Counted from the first letter of the stretch, positions 1-8,901 are shown. The stretch is 64,000 nucleotides of DNA from Yersinia enterocolitica subsp. enterocolitica (GCF_901472495.1 NZ_LR590469.1:3906001-3970000), one strand, 5' to 3'. The notes: a model not told the origin generated them from the letters alone. A program made the numbers and translations.

Positions 1-226
1 GCTTGTATTGACCGGCCATCAGTTGGTTTTCTACCGCGGTTTGGATGTCGCGAATATCAACTTTCGGCTGGTTCTCCATCGTCTGAGCGACCACACGAGC
101 AACAGTTGCACAATAATCTGCGTCTACCACGCCAACCGCCAGCGCTGCGCGCTCGACCGCTTCCTTGATTCGTACCTCATCAAAAGGTACCTGACAACCG
201 TCCCGTTTAATCACTACTGTTTTCAC
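1..226 (-). CDS. nrdD: Anaerobic ribonucleoside-triphosphate reductase, N-terminal part (window edge)
   Basis: Only the first 75 codons are in the window; the gene continues past position 1. The translation begins MKTVVIKRDGCQVPFDEV and contains DADYCATVA and DIQTAVENQLMAG, which match the ATP-cone domain at the N-terminus of class III reductase NrdD. That domain senses ATP/dATP and sets overall activity of the enzyme, which makes dNTPs without oxygen. The start is GTG at 226-224, chosen because AGGAG lies seven bases upstream and no ATG is in frame. Paired NrdR boxes and an FNR-like site lie upstream. The radical-bearing glycyl domain cannot be seen. Confidence 0.93.
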   Translation of the reverse strand, partial: MKTVVIKRDGCQVPFDEVRIKEAVERAALAVGVVDADYCATVARVVAQTMENQPKVDIRDIQTAVENQLMAGQYK

Positions 227-337
227 AATGTCGCTCCTGTATCCTGCCGCGTAGGATTAGCCCCAAAACCATCTTATCCACAAGGCAAACCGCAGCACAT
301 CAGGGCTGCGAGGGGGTGTGGATGGTTTTGTGGATAA

Positions 338-384
338 CTACTACATATAGGTATCGTAATTACTATAGACACTATATATGGGTA
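338..384 (-). promoter_or_regulatory. Paired NrdR boxes upstream of nrdD
   Basis: Two copies of the NrdR-box pattern are seen: CTACATATAG within 338-353 and CTATATATGG within 369-384. Each fits the consensus core CwAtATaTwG with at most one or two mismatches. Their starts are 31 bp apart, three helical turns, as is usual for NrdR repression of ribonucleotide reductase operons. They lie about 110-160 bp upstream of the nrdD start, so a leader of some length is implied. Confidence 0.8.
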
Positions 385-409
385 ATGGCAGAAGTGACAG
401 TCAACATAA

Positions 410-423
410 TTGACCTAGAACAA
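410..423 (-). promoter_or_regulatory. FNR-like site upstream of nrdD
   Basis: TTGAC-CTAG-AACAA matches the FNR consensus TTGAT-N4-ATCAA at 8 of 10 positions. nrdD expression is anaerobic and FNR-activated in E. coli, so the site makes sense here. It could also be chance in an AT-rich gap. Confidence 0.5.
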
Positions 424-509
424 GGAAATCAGCTTTAGGTTTATTCCCTGTTCAGTGCATCACAAAATGGACATTTTTATGCCACTTTTTTTGCACAAAA
501 TAGTATGAG

Positions 510-1418
510 TTAGCGCTTCATTGGGCGGAAATGTTCCAGTAAAAAATCGACCCAAACGCGCACTCGCGGGGGTAAATCGGCAGAGGCATAATAGAGCCAT
601 AATGGAACTGGCGCAGGCCAGTGATGGGCTAGCACTGGCACCAAACTGCCGTCTGCAAAATGGGGTTCAGCATGCCACTGTGCAATATAGGTTATTCCCA
701 TATCGGCCAACGCCGCATTCATTAATACTTCGGGTTGTGAAATGACCAAACGGCCCGATAACTCGAAAGATTGCACCTCATTATTGTGTTGCAGCAGCCA
801 TTTGACTATTCGTCCAGTTGATGGATTGCGGTGTAGTAAACACTGATGTTGATAGAGATGTTGCGGATTGCTGGGGGTGCCATAGCGCGCCAGATAAGCG
901 GGGCTGGCCGCCAACACCATTTGCATTGGATAAAACTGGCGTGCAATCAAGCGACTATCGGGATCAATGTGAGTGCCGATCCCCACATCAAATCCTTCAC
1001 CGACCAAATTCACCACTCTGGCCTCCAGTGAAAGATCCAAATCAATCTGCGGATAACGCGCCATAAATTTTGGAATAAGTGGCATCAATAGTTGGCGACC
1101 AAAACCGGGGATCAGACTGACTCGAACCGTGCCGCTGGGATGTTGCTCATCGTTACGTACGGTGTCCAGAGTGTGTGATAGCGCCTGCCAGAGCGGCGCA
1201 ACCCGCGCTAATAAAGCCTTACCTTCATCAGTTAGCACCACACTATGGGTATTGCGTTGGAACAGACGCAGCGCCAGTTTTTCTTCTAATACGCGCACAT
1301 TTTTACTGATAGCGGCAGGAGTTACCCCTAATTGACGGGCGGCGACAGAAAAATTCTCATTTTGGGCGGCGCTTAGGAAGGCGGGCAATAAGCGATGAAT
1401 ATCGGAAGGCAGCGACAT
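510..1418 (-). CDS. LysR-family transcriptional regulator
   Basis: 302 residues, the usual LysR length. A winged helix-turn-helix is seen at about residues 10-65, with FSVAARQLGVTPAAISKNVR as the recognition part, followed by a periplasmic-binding-like effector domain (about 90-295). It is transcribed away from the oxidoreductase gene at 1521 across a 102-bp gap, the classic LysR arrangement in which the regulator controls its divergent neighbour. The effector is unknown. Ortholog identity cannot be set from sequence alone. Confidence 0.9.
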   Translation of the reverse strand: MSLPSDIHRLLPAFLSAAQNENFSVAARQLGVTPAAISKNVRVLEEKLALRLFQRNTHSVVLTDEGKALLARVAPLWQALSHTLDTVRNDEQHPSGTVRVSLIPGFGRQLLMPLIPKFMARYPQIDLDLSLEARVVNLVGEGFDVGIGTHIDPDSRLIARQFYPMQMVLAASPAYLARYGTPSNPQHLYQHQCLLHRNPSTGRIVKWLLQHNNEVQSFELSGRLVISQPEVLMNAALADMGITYIAQWHAEPHFADGSLVPVLAHHWPAPVPLWLYYASADLPPRVRVWVDFLLEHFRPMKR

Positions 1419-1520
1419 TGGTTGATACCTTAGGTTGAAATTAATGTGACTGATTGCAGCCTACACCGGCAGCGCTGAAAATGAAAAGATAGTGTCATTA
1501 AATCTGTTGGAGAATCTGTT

Positions 1521-2045
1521 ATGCCACGTATTTTAGTGTTGACGGCCCACCGTAAGCCGGATGAATCCCGTATCAACCATCGGTTAATAGAGGCCATTCG
1601 CCCACTACCGAATGTGGCCGTGCATGAGCTGATTCGTGAGTATCCGGATTTTCAAATTGATGTGGCGCGAGAGCAGGAGTTACTGCAATCACATGATGTG
1701 ATTGTGATGATGTTTCCATTTTACTGGTACAGCTCACCGGCTATTTTAAGTGAATGGCAGGATGCGGTATTAACTTACGGCTTTGCTTATGGTAGTCGTG
1801 GGGACAAATTGCGTGGTAAGCCATTGCAATTGGTGGTGTCGACCGGCGGCAATGAACAAGCCTACAGCCCACAGGGCTATAATCGTTACCCAGCGCTGGA
1901 TTTGTTATTGCCCTTCCACGCTATGGCCAATATGACGGGTATGGATTTCCTTCCGCCGTATTTAGTGCAAGGGGCCAATGCGATGGAGGAGGAGACTTTG
2001 GAGCGCTATGTTCAAGGTGTGGTGGGAATGATGAAGGGTTTTTAG
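1521..2045 (+). CDS. NAD(P)H-dependent flavodoxin-fold oxidoreductase (KefF/MdaB-like)
   Basis: 174 residues with a flavodoxin-like fold: N-terminal beta strand and phosphate-binding start RILVLTAHRKPDESRINHRL, then FPFYWYSSPAILSEWQD at 65-81, which is the conserved active-site stretch of the NAD(P)H quinone reductase/KefF/general stress protein 14 family, then LRGKPLQLVVSTGG. Likely a cytoplasmic FMN/FAD quinone or electrophile reductase. GGAGAATCTGTT gives a ribosome site just before the ATG. Probably controlled by the divergent LysR gene. No kefC-type antiporter gene is adjacent, so a Kef role is not supported. Confidence 0.85.
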   Translation: MPRILVLTAHRKPDESRINHRLIEAIRPLPNVAVHELIREYPDFQIDVAREQELLQSHDVIVMMFPFYWYSSPAILSEWQDAVLTYGFAYGSRGDKLRGKPLQLVVSTGGNEQAYSPQGYNRYPALDLLLPFHAMANMTGMDFLPPYLVQGANAMEEETLERYVQGVVGMMKGF

Positions 2046-2054
2046 TTGATATGA

Positions 2055-2084
2055 TTGTACGTGTACAAATTTAGTATAAATTTG
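2055..2084 (+). promoter_or_regulatory. Operator-like inverted repeats before toxin-antitoxin operon
   Basis: Two adjacent palindromes are seen: TTGTAC-gt-GTACAA at 2055-2068 and CAAATTT-agtat-AAATTTG at 2066-2084. They lie 64-93 bp before the antitoxin start and are typical of autoregulated type II toxin-antitoxin promoters. A TATAAA at 2075-2080 could be the -10 box; no good -35 was found. Confidence 0.5.
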
Positions 2085-2147
2085 ATATTTAACTGCGCGG
2101 GTGATAGCTTGCTTAGAGTATGAAAGATCATTGAAGGAGCAACCTAT

Positions 2148-2417
2148 ATGGCAACGACTATGTCCCAAAAAGCAGCGCGAGAAGGGCTAGGCTCTCCCGA
2201 ACTTTTTGACGGCGGCGTTTTCGTCACAAAAAATGGTGTCGCTGAGCTGTTTGTCCAACCCGCAGCGGAAAGGGAGGCGGAGATTAGGGAACGTCATCTT
2301 GAGCGCCAATCAAATGCGCTGCTGAAGCTGGTTATGTTGGCTAAACAGGATATTAAAAACCAGCAAGGGATGTCACCGGAAGAAACGCTAAGGAAGCTGC
2401 GCGCCGCGCGTAAGTAA
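2148..2417 (+). CDS. Phd/YefM-like antitoxin
   Basis: 89 residues. Small charged protein with an N-terminal part that reads like the Phd/YefM DNA-binding fold (LGSPELFDGGVFVTKNGVAELFVQP) and a basic C-terminal helix expected to bind the toxin. AAGGAG lies nine bases before the ATG. The toxin gene follows after 17 bp. The family call rests on size, layout and the partner rather than on a strong motif. It would neutralise the toxin and bind the operator upstream. Confidence 0.7.
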   Translation: MATTMSQKAAREGLGSPELFDGGVFVTKNGVAELFVQPAAEREAEIRERHLERQSNALLKLVMLAKQDIKNQQGMSPEETLRKLRAARK

Positions 2418-2434
2418 TAATATTGAGGTTAGGA

Positions 2435-2764
2435 ATGCCCCAAATAATTATATCACCCGCAGCAGAATGGACTCTTCAGGATATCGAATCTTTTAAAAGC
2501 GCTACGATGGGGCCAGTTAAGGCTGGGGAGTTCGTTGATAATTTATTGATATCATCAATAACAGCGATCAGTGAAGATCCGATCCGCTATCGTTTTAACT
2601 CAATGTTATCAGATAGCGGTGTGCAATTGCGTGAGCGGCTGGATCCCGACAGTGAGTACCGCGTCATCTATGACTATGCTGGGCAAACTGTGGAAATACT
2701 GGCTTTTGTCAGTATGAAACAAGATTTGGAACGGGTTCTCTACCGCTACCTCATGTTTCGATAG
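2435..2764 (+). CDS. RelE/ParE-superfamily toxin
   Basis: 109 residues from the ATG at 2435, which has GAGG at a spacing of six; an in-frame TTG at 2423 is less likely. The protein shows the RelE/ParE pattern: ISPAAEWTLQDIESF near the start, and LDPDSEYRVIYDYAGQTVEILAF with the usual R-V-I-Y strand followed by a late strand and helix. It is either an mRNA interferase or a gyrase poison; the sequence alone does not decide. Operon with the antitoxin just upstream. Confidence 0.75.
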   Translation: MPQIIISPAAEWTLQDIESFKSATMGPVKAGEFVDNLLISSITAISEDPIRYRFNSMLSDSGVQLRERLDPDSEYRVIYDYAGQTVEILAFVSMKQDLERVLYRYLMFR

Positions 2765-2819
2765 CACTCAGTACTCGGTTGTGCCGGGTACTGAACGGCC
2801 TTTGTTGTCCTATAAAGTG

Positions 2820-3536
2820 CTACCCCATAAAATGTTCCGCTAATTCAAGATCCCGCCGCGTAAACTCTCTCACAATCTTCCCACTCTCCATCATGGCTGC
2901 GCGCTCGGACATATGTGCCACCACATCACTGTCATGGCTGACCAACAAATAGGTCATACCATGTTCGCGTTTCAGGTGATTGAGTAGATTGAGGATTTCC
3001 GCTTGCACTGACATATCTAATGCTGAGGTCGGCTCATCCAGTAGCAACAATTTGGGCCGCAATAACAGGGCGCGGGCGATAGCAATGCGCTGGCGCTGAC
3101 CACCGGAGAATTGATGAGGGTAGCGCTGTGCCGCCGCAGCCGGTAAGCCCACTTGTTTTAAAGCTTGGTCAATACGTTGTTGGATGTTTTGCTCACCGTG
3201 AATCTTTAGCGGCTCACCCAGTGTGCGCTGAATATTATGCTGTGGATGCAGTGATGCATAAGGGTCTTGGAATACCATCTGCACATCTTTACGCAATTGA
3301 CCGATGAAACGTTGCCCCGGTTGCAATGGTTGGCCCAGCAAGGTTATCTCGCCTTGCCACTCCCGCTGTAAACCGGCCAAAGTACGTAATACGGTAGATT
3401 TACCGCAGCCAGATGCTCCAATCAGGCTGAATGTTTCACCTGCTTCAACCGCAAAACTGACCGACTCAACTGCCGTTTTTAGCTGATTCTTTTGGGCAAA
3501 ACTGACTCGTAGATTTTTGACTTCAATCAGTGCCAC
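2820..3536 (-). CDS. Peptide/nickel-type ABC importer, ATPase subunit (DppF/OppF position)
   Basis: 238 residues. Walker A GASGCGKST at 40-48, ABC signature FSGGQRQR at 143-150, Walker B LLLLDEPTSALD at 164-175 and a switch His in LLVSHDSDVV. It is the last gene of a five-gene minus-strand operon and overlaps the previous ATPase gene by 14 bp. At 238 residues it lacks the C-terminal oligopeptide-transporter extension that DppF/OppF proteins (about 330 residues) normally carry. Substrate unknown. Confidence 0.9.
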   Translation of the reverse strand: MALIEVKNLRVSFAQKNQLKTAVESVSFAVEAGETFSLIGASGCGKSTVLRTLAGLQREWQGEITLLGQPLQPGQRFIGQLRKDVQMVFQDPYASLHPQHNIQRTLGEPLKIHGEQNIQQRIDQALKQVGLPAAAAQRYPHQFSGGQRQRIAIARALLLRPKLLLLDEPTSALDMSVQAEILNLLNHLKREHGMTYLLVSHDSDVVAHMSERAAMMESGKIVREFTRRDLELAEHFMG

Positions 3537-4401
3537 GGGAAGCTCCAGAGAAATCAGCGCTGCGATCTAATACCGGCAGATCCGTGCCATAGGTACTGGC
3601 ATTCGGGCGGCAAGCCCATAAGGTATGGGTATAAGGATGAGTCGAATGGGGCAGGTCAGCCGCCGCGCCTTGATCCACCAGTTTCCCCTGATACATCACC
3701 AACACGCGATGGCAATGCTCGGCGACTAACGGCAGATCGTGGCTGATCAACAACAAACTCATATTGCGCTGCTCAGTCTGTTCGACAATCAACTCCAGTA
3801 TTTGATTACGCAATTTGGCGTCCAATGCGGAGGTGGGCTCATCGGCAATTAATACCCGTGGGTTATTCACTAAAGCGATAGCTAACATGGTCCGTTGGCC
3901 CATACCGCCAGAAAGTTGGCCGGGATAACTGTGCCAGGCACTTTCATTGAGCCCGACCGAGGCTAGCGCATTCAATACCCGCTCGCGGGCATCCGCGCGG
4001 GAAAGCGTATTATGTAGCAGCAGGGATTCTTCAATTTGTTTCCCCACGGTGCGTACCGGATTCAGCGCATAGCGCGGATCTTGCAGCACCATAGCAATTT
4101 CGCTGCCACGTAATGCGCCCCATTGTTTCGGTTTCAACTGCAATAGGTCGTGTTCGATAACCTGACCTGAATTGCCCTGTTGATCGGTGTTATCAGCATA
4201 ATAACTGAGTTTTTTAGCACTAACTTTGCCCGGAGCACGAACTAATCCCATCAATGCTCTGGCGGTAATGGATTTGCCGGAGCCGGACTCACCCACCAGT
4301 GCCACTCGCTCGCGACCGAGGTGGAATGAGATATTATCCACCACCCGCTGTTGCTGGAAATCGACAGATAAATTGTCGACCGCGAAAATTTTATCAGTCA
4401 T
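3523..4401 (-). CDS. Peptide/nickel-type ABC importer, ATPase subunit (DppD/OppD position)
   Basis: 292 residues from the ATG at 4401, which overlaps the upstream permease stop by eight bases. An earlier in-frame start would extend 10 residues into the permease gene and is less likely. Walker A GESGSGKS, signature LSGGMGQR, Walker B VLIADEPTSALD, and a C-terminal HPYTHTLW motif typical of OppD/DppD. Pairs with the other ATPase to power the two permeases. Confidence 0.9.
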   Translation of the reverse strand: MTDKIFAVDNLSVDFQQQRVVDNISFHLGRERVALVGESGSGKSITARALMGLVRAPGKVSAKKLSYYADNTDQQGNSGQVIEHDLLQLKPKQWGALRGSEIAMVLQDPRYALNPVRTVGKQIEESLLLHNTLSRADARERVLNALASVGLNESAWHSYPGQLSGGMGQRTMLAIALVNNPRVLIADEPTSALDAKLRNQILELIVEQTEQRNMSLLLISHDLPLVAEHCHRVLVMYQGKLVDQGAAADLPHSTHPYTHTLWACRPNASTYGTDLPVLDRSADFSGASRGTD

Positions 4402-5227
4402 GGTGAGGGTCCAAAATATCGCGCAGGCCATCGCCTAACAGATTAAATGCCATGCTGCTCAGTAAGATAGCAAAGCCCGGAATGGCGGCAATCCACCAGT
4501 GGTCAAAGATAACCTGCATCCCGTCGGCCACCATGGAACCCCATTCTGACATTGGCGGGCGTGCCCCTAACCCGAGGAAGCCAAGACCTGCCGCAGCCAG
4601 GATAATACCTGCTAAATCCAATGCCAGCCGTACCACCGCTGAAGGAAGGCACATAGGGAGAATATGACCCCATAGTAACCGCAACCCTTTGATTCCCATC
4701 ATTTCAGCGGCCGCCAGATAATCACTTTTACGCAATAATTGAATCTCGGCTCTGGCCTGACGGGCATAGGCCGGCCAAGTGGTCAGGGCCAATGCCAGCG
4801 CGCCGTTAATTAATCCGGGGCCAAGCATGGCAACAAAAGCAAACGCCAGAATCAGCCGTGGCATTGACATCACCACATCAGTGACGCGCATCAGAACGCG
4901 CTCCAACCAACCGCCGTAATAACCGGAAAGCACCCCGACCAGCAAGCCGAGCGGCAAGGTTATGACGGTAACCAGCAGCACCAACCCTAAGGTGGGGCGC
5001 GTGCCATAAATCAGGCGCGACAGCATATCGCGGCCATAACTGTCGGTTCCCAACCAGTGCCCTGCACCCGGAGGCTGCAAGCGGTCAGCCGCGTTTTGCC
5101 AGTTGGGATCAAACGGGGCCAGCCACGGAGCGAAAATCGCGATTATCACCAGTAAGGTGAGAATAAATAGCCCGATGCTGGTGGCGGGGGAACGTTTTAG
5201 CGCATGGAAGAATTTTGTTATTGGCAT
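4394..5227 (-). CDS. Peptide/nickel-type ABC importer, permease (DppC-like)
   Basis: 277 residues, inner membrane, about six transmembrane segments. It has the OppC_N start (RSPATSIGLFILTLLVIIAI), the family motif DPNWQNAADRLQPPGAGHWLGTDSYGRDMLSRLIYG, and an EAA loop (AAEMMGIKGLRLLWGHILP). Only one base separates it from the second permease. Part of the operon 8018-2820. Confidence 0.92.
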   Translation of the reverse strand: MPITKFFHALKRSPATSIGLFILTLLVIIAIFAPWLAPFDPNWQNAADRLQPPGAGHWLGTDSYGRDMLSRLIYGTRPTLGLVLLVTVITLPLGLLVGVLSGYYGGWLERVLMRVTDVVMSMPRLILAFAFVAMLGPGLINGALALALTTWPAYARQARAEIQLLRKSDYLAAAEMMGIKGLRLLWGHILPMCLPSAVVRLALDLAGIILAAAGLGFLGLGARPPMSEWGSMVADGMQVIFDHWWIAAIPGFAILLSSMAFNLLGDGLRDILDPHHD

Positions 5228-5228
5228 A

Positions 5229-6281
5229 TCAGCGCGTTCTCGGGTCCAGCAAGCGGACCAGCAGATCCGTCACATTGTTAATCAAAATAAAGCACATACC
5301 AAGCAGCAGTGTTCCGCCCATAATGGCGGTGGTATCGCCGGCAAACAGCGCGCTGGTCAGATAGCGGCCAATACCCGGCCAGGCAAAAACGGTCTCGGTG
5401 AGCACCGCGCCTTCCAACATGCTGGTATAGGCCAGCGCAATCACTGTCAGTAAGGTGCCACGGATATTCGGCAGCACATGCGTCAGTAAAATCCGCATCT
5501 CACCCGCACCTTTGGCCCTTGCCAGCGTGATGTACTCTTTATTCAGTTCACTCAGGCAAGCTGAACGTGTCAGGCGAGTAATGCTGGCAAGCGCGTAATA
5601 AGACAGCAGGGAAACCGGTAAGATCAAATGAGCCAGAGCATTACTAAAGGCACCAGCATCACCTGAACGCCAGGTATCGATCAGGGCAAAACCGGTTTTC
5701 GCTTCCACGGTATATTGATAAATATCATCAAGACGGCCGGGGCCGGGGCTCCATTGCAGGCGTGCATAAAATAGCAATAGCATCAGCAGGCCAAGCCAGA
5801 AGATAGGAACCGAATTCCCCAGCAATGTGATAAAGCGGATAGTGGCATCCAGTTTGCTACCCGCCCAGCGCGCGCACAATAAGCCGAGGATAATGCCCAG
5901 TGCTGCGCCAATTACTAGCGATAATGTTGCCAGTTCCAATGAGGCAGGGAAAACGGTCAGCAGATCTTGTAATACCGGCTGACCGCTGGCGCTGGCAACA
6001 CCCAGATCCCCATGAGCCAGCCGCTCCAGATAATGCCAGAACTGAACCGGTAAAGGTTTATCCAACCCAAGTTGTTGTTTAACTTGCTGATAAGTGGCCT
6101 CACTGGCGTGGTCGCCCACGATTTGCAGCACCCTGTCCACCGGCGACAGCGCCGACAGGAAAAAGGTGATAACCAGTAGACCGAATAAGGTCAGGGCCAG
6201 GGTGAATAATCCCTGTAAGAACCCCCAAAGACGACGCCGGGATAGGGTTCCCGGCGTATTATTTAGTGCGACAGACATCAA
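5229..6281 (-). CDS. Peptide/nickel-type ABC importer, permease (DppB-like)
   Basis: 350 residues. Transmembrane segments begin at about residue 20; LGLDKPLPVQFWHYLERLAHGDLG and an EAA loop (LARAKGAGEMRILLTHVLPN) are the marks of the DppB/OppB family. An ERIC element fills most of the 168 bp between this gene and the binding-protein gene upstream, so the transcript passes through the repeat, which may lower expression of the membrane parts relative to the binding protein. Confidence 0.92.
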   Translation of the reverse strand: MMSVALNNTPGTLSRRRLWGFLQGLFTLALTLFGLLVITFFLSALSPVDRVLQIVGDHASEATYQQVKQQLGLDKPLPVQFWHYLERLAHGDLGVASASGQPVLQDLLTVFPASLELATLSLVIGAALGIILGLLCARWAGSKLDATIRFITLLGNSVPIFWLGLLMLLLFYARLQWSPGPGRLDDIYQYTVEAKTGFALIDTWRSGDAGAFSNALAHLILPVSLLSYYALASITRLTRSACLSELNKEYITLARAKGAGEMRILLTHVLPNIRGTLLTVIALAYTSMLEGAVLTETVFAWPGIGRYLTSALFAGDTTAIMGGTLLLGMCFILINNVTDLLVRLLDPRTR

Positions 6282-6320
6282 CTAGCAACTCACTATTTCA
6301 CAAATAAATTTATCAACCAG

Positions 6321-6446
6321 CTATGCCCAAGAACTTGGCGTTACAGGTAGGCGGCAAGTGAACGAGTCCCGATGAGCTTACACTGGTAAGTGATTCGGGT
6401 GAGTTCGCGCAGCTAACAACCCTGCAACTTCAAGTACGCAGGGAAT
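6321..6446 (-). repeat. ERIC element inside the ABC operon
   Basis: About 126 bp, in reverse orientation. The core CCCGATGAGCTTAC and GTAAGTGATTCGGGTGAG are the two arms of the enterobacterial repetitive intergenic consensus hairpin. It lies between the binding-protein gene and the first permease gene and ends just before the stop codon of the former. Confidence 0.85.
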
Positions 6447-6449
6447 AGG

Positions 6450-8018
6450 CTATTTGCTGACACGGTCATAATAGACCATATCTGCATTCAGACCTTGTTG
6501 ATAGCCTTTTACATTATCTCGTAGCACAACTTGTGCTTTGGCTTGATCAATAAAGATATAAGGCGAGTTCTTTTGCAGATCTTCCTGTAACTGAGTGTAG
6601 AGCGCGCTGCGCTTGGCCGGATCAGCCTCGGCGACTGCCGCCAATGTTTGTTTATTCAGCTCAGGAATAACCCAGCCGTTTAAACCGGCAACAGTACTGC
6701 TCTTGCCGTCATTATAGGCAAAGGCGCTGGCATTTGAGTGTGCATCGAAGTAGTCCGGGATCCACAGACGGATTGCTGACTGATGCTGTTTGGCACGTAC
6801 GCGGCCATACACCTGACTACCCGCAGCTGGCAATAACACCAATTTCACGCCACCTTGGGCAAAGCTGGCTTGCAGCGACTGGGCAATGGTAATGAATGGC
6901 GGTTTGTTCTCCACATCCAGAGTCAGCGTGGCATCTTTAATACCGGCTTTAGTCAGAATTTCTTTGGCTTTAGCAGGATCAAAGGTGAAAGGATTGCTTT
7001 CCAGCGCACCCGGTAAACCCACTGGCAGGAAGCTTTGATGTACAAAATACTGGCCTTTCAGCAAATCTTTGGTAATTCCCTGATAATCAACCAAATAGCG
7101 GGCGGCCTGCCAGAATTCAGGTTTGCTCAACAGCGGATTGGCCTGATTGGCCGTATTAAAGACCAGATAGTTTTGTTCGGCAGACGGGATTTCGACAACT
7201 TTAATCCCTGGTTGGGTTTTCAGCGCCGCAGTTTGGTCTGGCCCTAATTCACGCGCGATATCAGCATCACCTTGCTGGATCAGCAGGCGACGAGCACTTG
7301 GATCGGGAACGTTTTTAATAATAATATTTTTAATCAGTGGCTTATCACCAGGTGATGTCGGATTGGCATCCAGTACAATGGCCTGATGCGGTTGATAAAC
7401 ACGCATTTTGAATGGGCCGCTACCGGCTGAATGCATTTTCAACCAGGCATTACCATAGTCATCATCTTTCACATTAGCGCTCACCGCTTTTTTATCAACA
7501 ATTGAGGCAATGGGGGTTGATAAAATATTCAGCGCAACTGCGGGGCTGACATCTGCACTCCAGCTCAGTAGCACGGTGTTGTTATCAATTTTCTTCAAAT
7601 GCTGATCGATATTACTCGCATCCCAGCCCAAGACATTCAGGATAAAGGCCGGTGAACGGTTCATTTTGACTGCGCGATTAAAGGAATAAATCACGTCATC
7701 AGCTTGCACCGGATTGCCGGAGGCAAATACCGCCTGCGGACGTAATTTTACCGTAAGGGTTTTTGCCGCAGCATCGCCTTGCCAGCTTTGTGCAAGAACG
7801 GGTTCTATTTTTGCCGGATTATCACGATCGGCTTGCACCAGCCGCTGATAAAGACTTGGGACGGTCTGAATACTGGATAGCTCATTACTTTCAGCCGGAT
7901 CAAGGCTAACGATATCATCCAGGGATTGCACCACAACCAGAGTATCTGGTGGCGTTGCTGCCAGTGCACTGCCAGATAGTGCAGTCAAAACCAACAGTGA
8001 CAGAATTTTAGCTTTCAT
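6450..8018 (-). CDS. Peptide/nickel-type ABC importer, periplasmic binding protein
   Basis: 522 residues, SBP_bac_5 family. A signal peptide is clear (MKAKILSLLVLTALSGSALA, cut after ALA at about residue 20). The mature part has the family features: SLDPAESNELSS, VLAQSWQGDAAAKTLTVKLR, and QADDVIYSFNRAV. It should bind the substrate in the periplasm and hand it to the permeases. Ligand is not evident; dipeptides, metal chelates or other small solutes are possible. Confidence 0.92.
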   Translation of the reverse strand: MKAKILSLLVLTALSGSALAATPPDTLVVVQSLDDIVSLDPAESNELSSIQTVPSLYQRLVQADRDNPAKIEPVLAQSWQGDAAAKTLTVKLRPQAVFASGNPVQADDVIYSFNRAVKMNRSPAFILNVLGWDASNIDQHLKKIDNNTVLLSWSADVSPAVALNILSTPIASIVDKKAVSANVKDDDYGNAWLKMHSAGSGPFKMRVYQPHQAIVLDANPTSPGDKPLIKNIIIKNVPDPSARRLLIQQGDADIARELGPDQTAALKTQPGIKVVEIPSAEQNYLVFNTANQANPLLSKPEFWQAARYLVDYQGITKDLLKGQYFVHQSFLPVGLPGALESNPFTFDPAKAKEILTKAGIKDATLTLDVENKPPFITIAQSLQASFAQGGVKLVLLPAAGSQVYGRVRAKQHQSAIRLWIPDYFDAHSNASAFAYNDGKSSTVAGLNGWVIPELNKQTLAAVAEADPAKRSALYTQLQEDLQKNSPYIFIDQAKAQVVLRDNVKGYQQGLNADMVYYDRVSK

Positions 8019-8297
8019 TGAGACTCCCTGAAATGGGCTACAACCACGAATATTTTTCGCGTTAATAGCCAGTATAGATAGTTAACATCGCTAGGAAATT
8101 ATTGTTTTTTCGACTATTTCATCGCAGTTTCTCACGATAGTGGCTTTCCTGTCTGTGGTCAAAGTCTCAACAGTTATTTGTTATAACAATTAGTGATAAA
8201 GAAATATTACAAAAAAGTAATGATTATTAACTCGCCCAGCAGCACTACAATCTTTATTCCAGATAAATAAATGTTAGAGACTTCCCACTAAAGATAG

Positions 8298-8330
8298 AAT
8301 GAAATGGTTATAATGAAACATCATTTCATT
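8298..8330 (+). promoter_or_regulatory. Operator-like palindrome over the yhcH-family promoter
   Basis: Perfect 9-bp arms AATGAAATG (8298-8306) and CATTTCATT (8322-8330), spaced by 15 bp that contain a consensus -10 box TATAAT at 8309-8314. Placement over the -10 suggests a repressor site for the gene starting at 8353. The wider 8019-8297 gap is AT-rich and otherwise shows nothing. Confidence 0.6.
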
Positions 8331-8352
8331 TTACTTATGTGAAGGGAAAACT

Positions 8353-8811
8353 ATGATCACCGGAAACATCCATCATTTGGAATTATTGCCTTATCTGCCT
8401 GCGCAATTAAAAGAAGCTATTGAATATGTGAAAAGTCACATCACAGCAGAAACGCCATTGGGTAAACATGATATTGATGGCAATAACCTGTTCGTATTGA
8501 TTTCCAATGACAGCACTGACTATCTGGAAAACCGCCGCGCGGAATATCACGCTAAATATCTGGATATTCAGATAGTCCTGGCGGGTGTTGAGGGGATGAC
8601 TTTCAGTAACTTACCTGCTGGCAAACCCGATACCGACTGGTTAGCAGACAAAGATATTGCGTTCTTACCAGCAGGAGTTGATGAGAAGCAGTTTGTAATG
8701 CAAGCCGGTGATTTCGTGGTGTTCTACCCAGGAGAAGTGCATAAACCATTATGTGCAGTGGGCGAACCGGCGCGGGTACGGAAAGCCGTAGTTAAGTTGG
8801 CGGTAAAATAA
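8353..8811 (+). CDS. YhcH/YjgK/YiaL family protein
   Basis: 152 residues, cupin-like fold (DUF386). EYHAKYLDIQIVLAGVEGM and GDFVVFYPGEVHKPLCAVGEP carry the conserved metal-binding His and Glu pattern of the family. Relatives take part in sugar metabolism, for example near sialic acid genes, and have been proposed as anomerases or isomerases. It stands alone here; no sialic acid genes are next to it. GAAGGG is the ribosome site. Confidence 0.9.
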   Translation: MITGNIHHLELLPYLPAQLKEAIEYVKSHITAETPLGKHDIDGNNLFVLISNDSTDYLENRRAEYHAKYLDIQIVLAGVEGMTFSNLPAGKPDTDWLADKDIAFLPAGVDEKQFVMQAGDFVVFYPGEVHKPLCAVGEPARVRKAVVKLAVK

Positions 8812-8901
8812 GCTATTTTACTTGCCAGCTTGAGCTTCGGGCAGTGCTCGCCGCCGTCACATACTCCGTGTATGCTCCGTTGGCTGCGCGCTGTCCGCAC
8901 T
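8811..8901. repeat. Intergenic palindromic repeat, family A copy 1
   Basis: About 90 bp starting just at the stop of the yhcH-family gene. It matches 44871-44961 closely (GCTTGAGCTTCGG, GTGCTxGCCGCCGTCAC, CTCCGTTGGCTGCGCGCTG) and 42996-43045 in decayed form. The segment CGTCACATACTCCGTGTATG can fold. Probably a miniature repeat of yersiniae; the exact named family was not confirmed. Confidence 0.7.
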
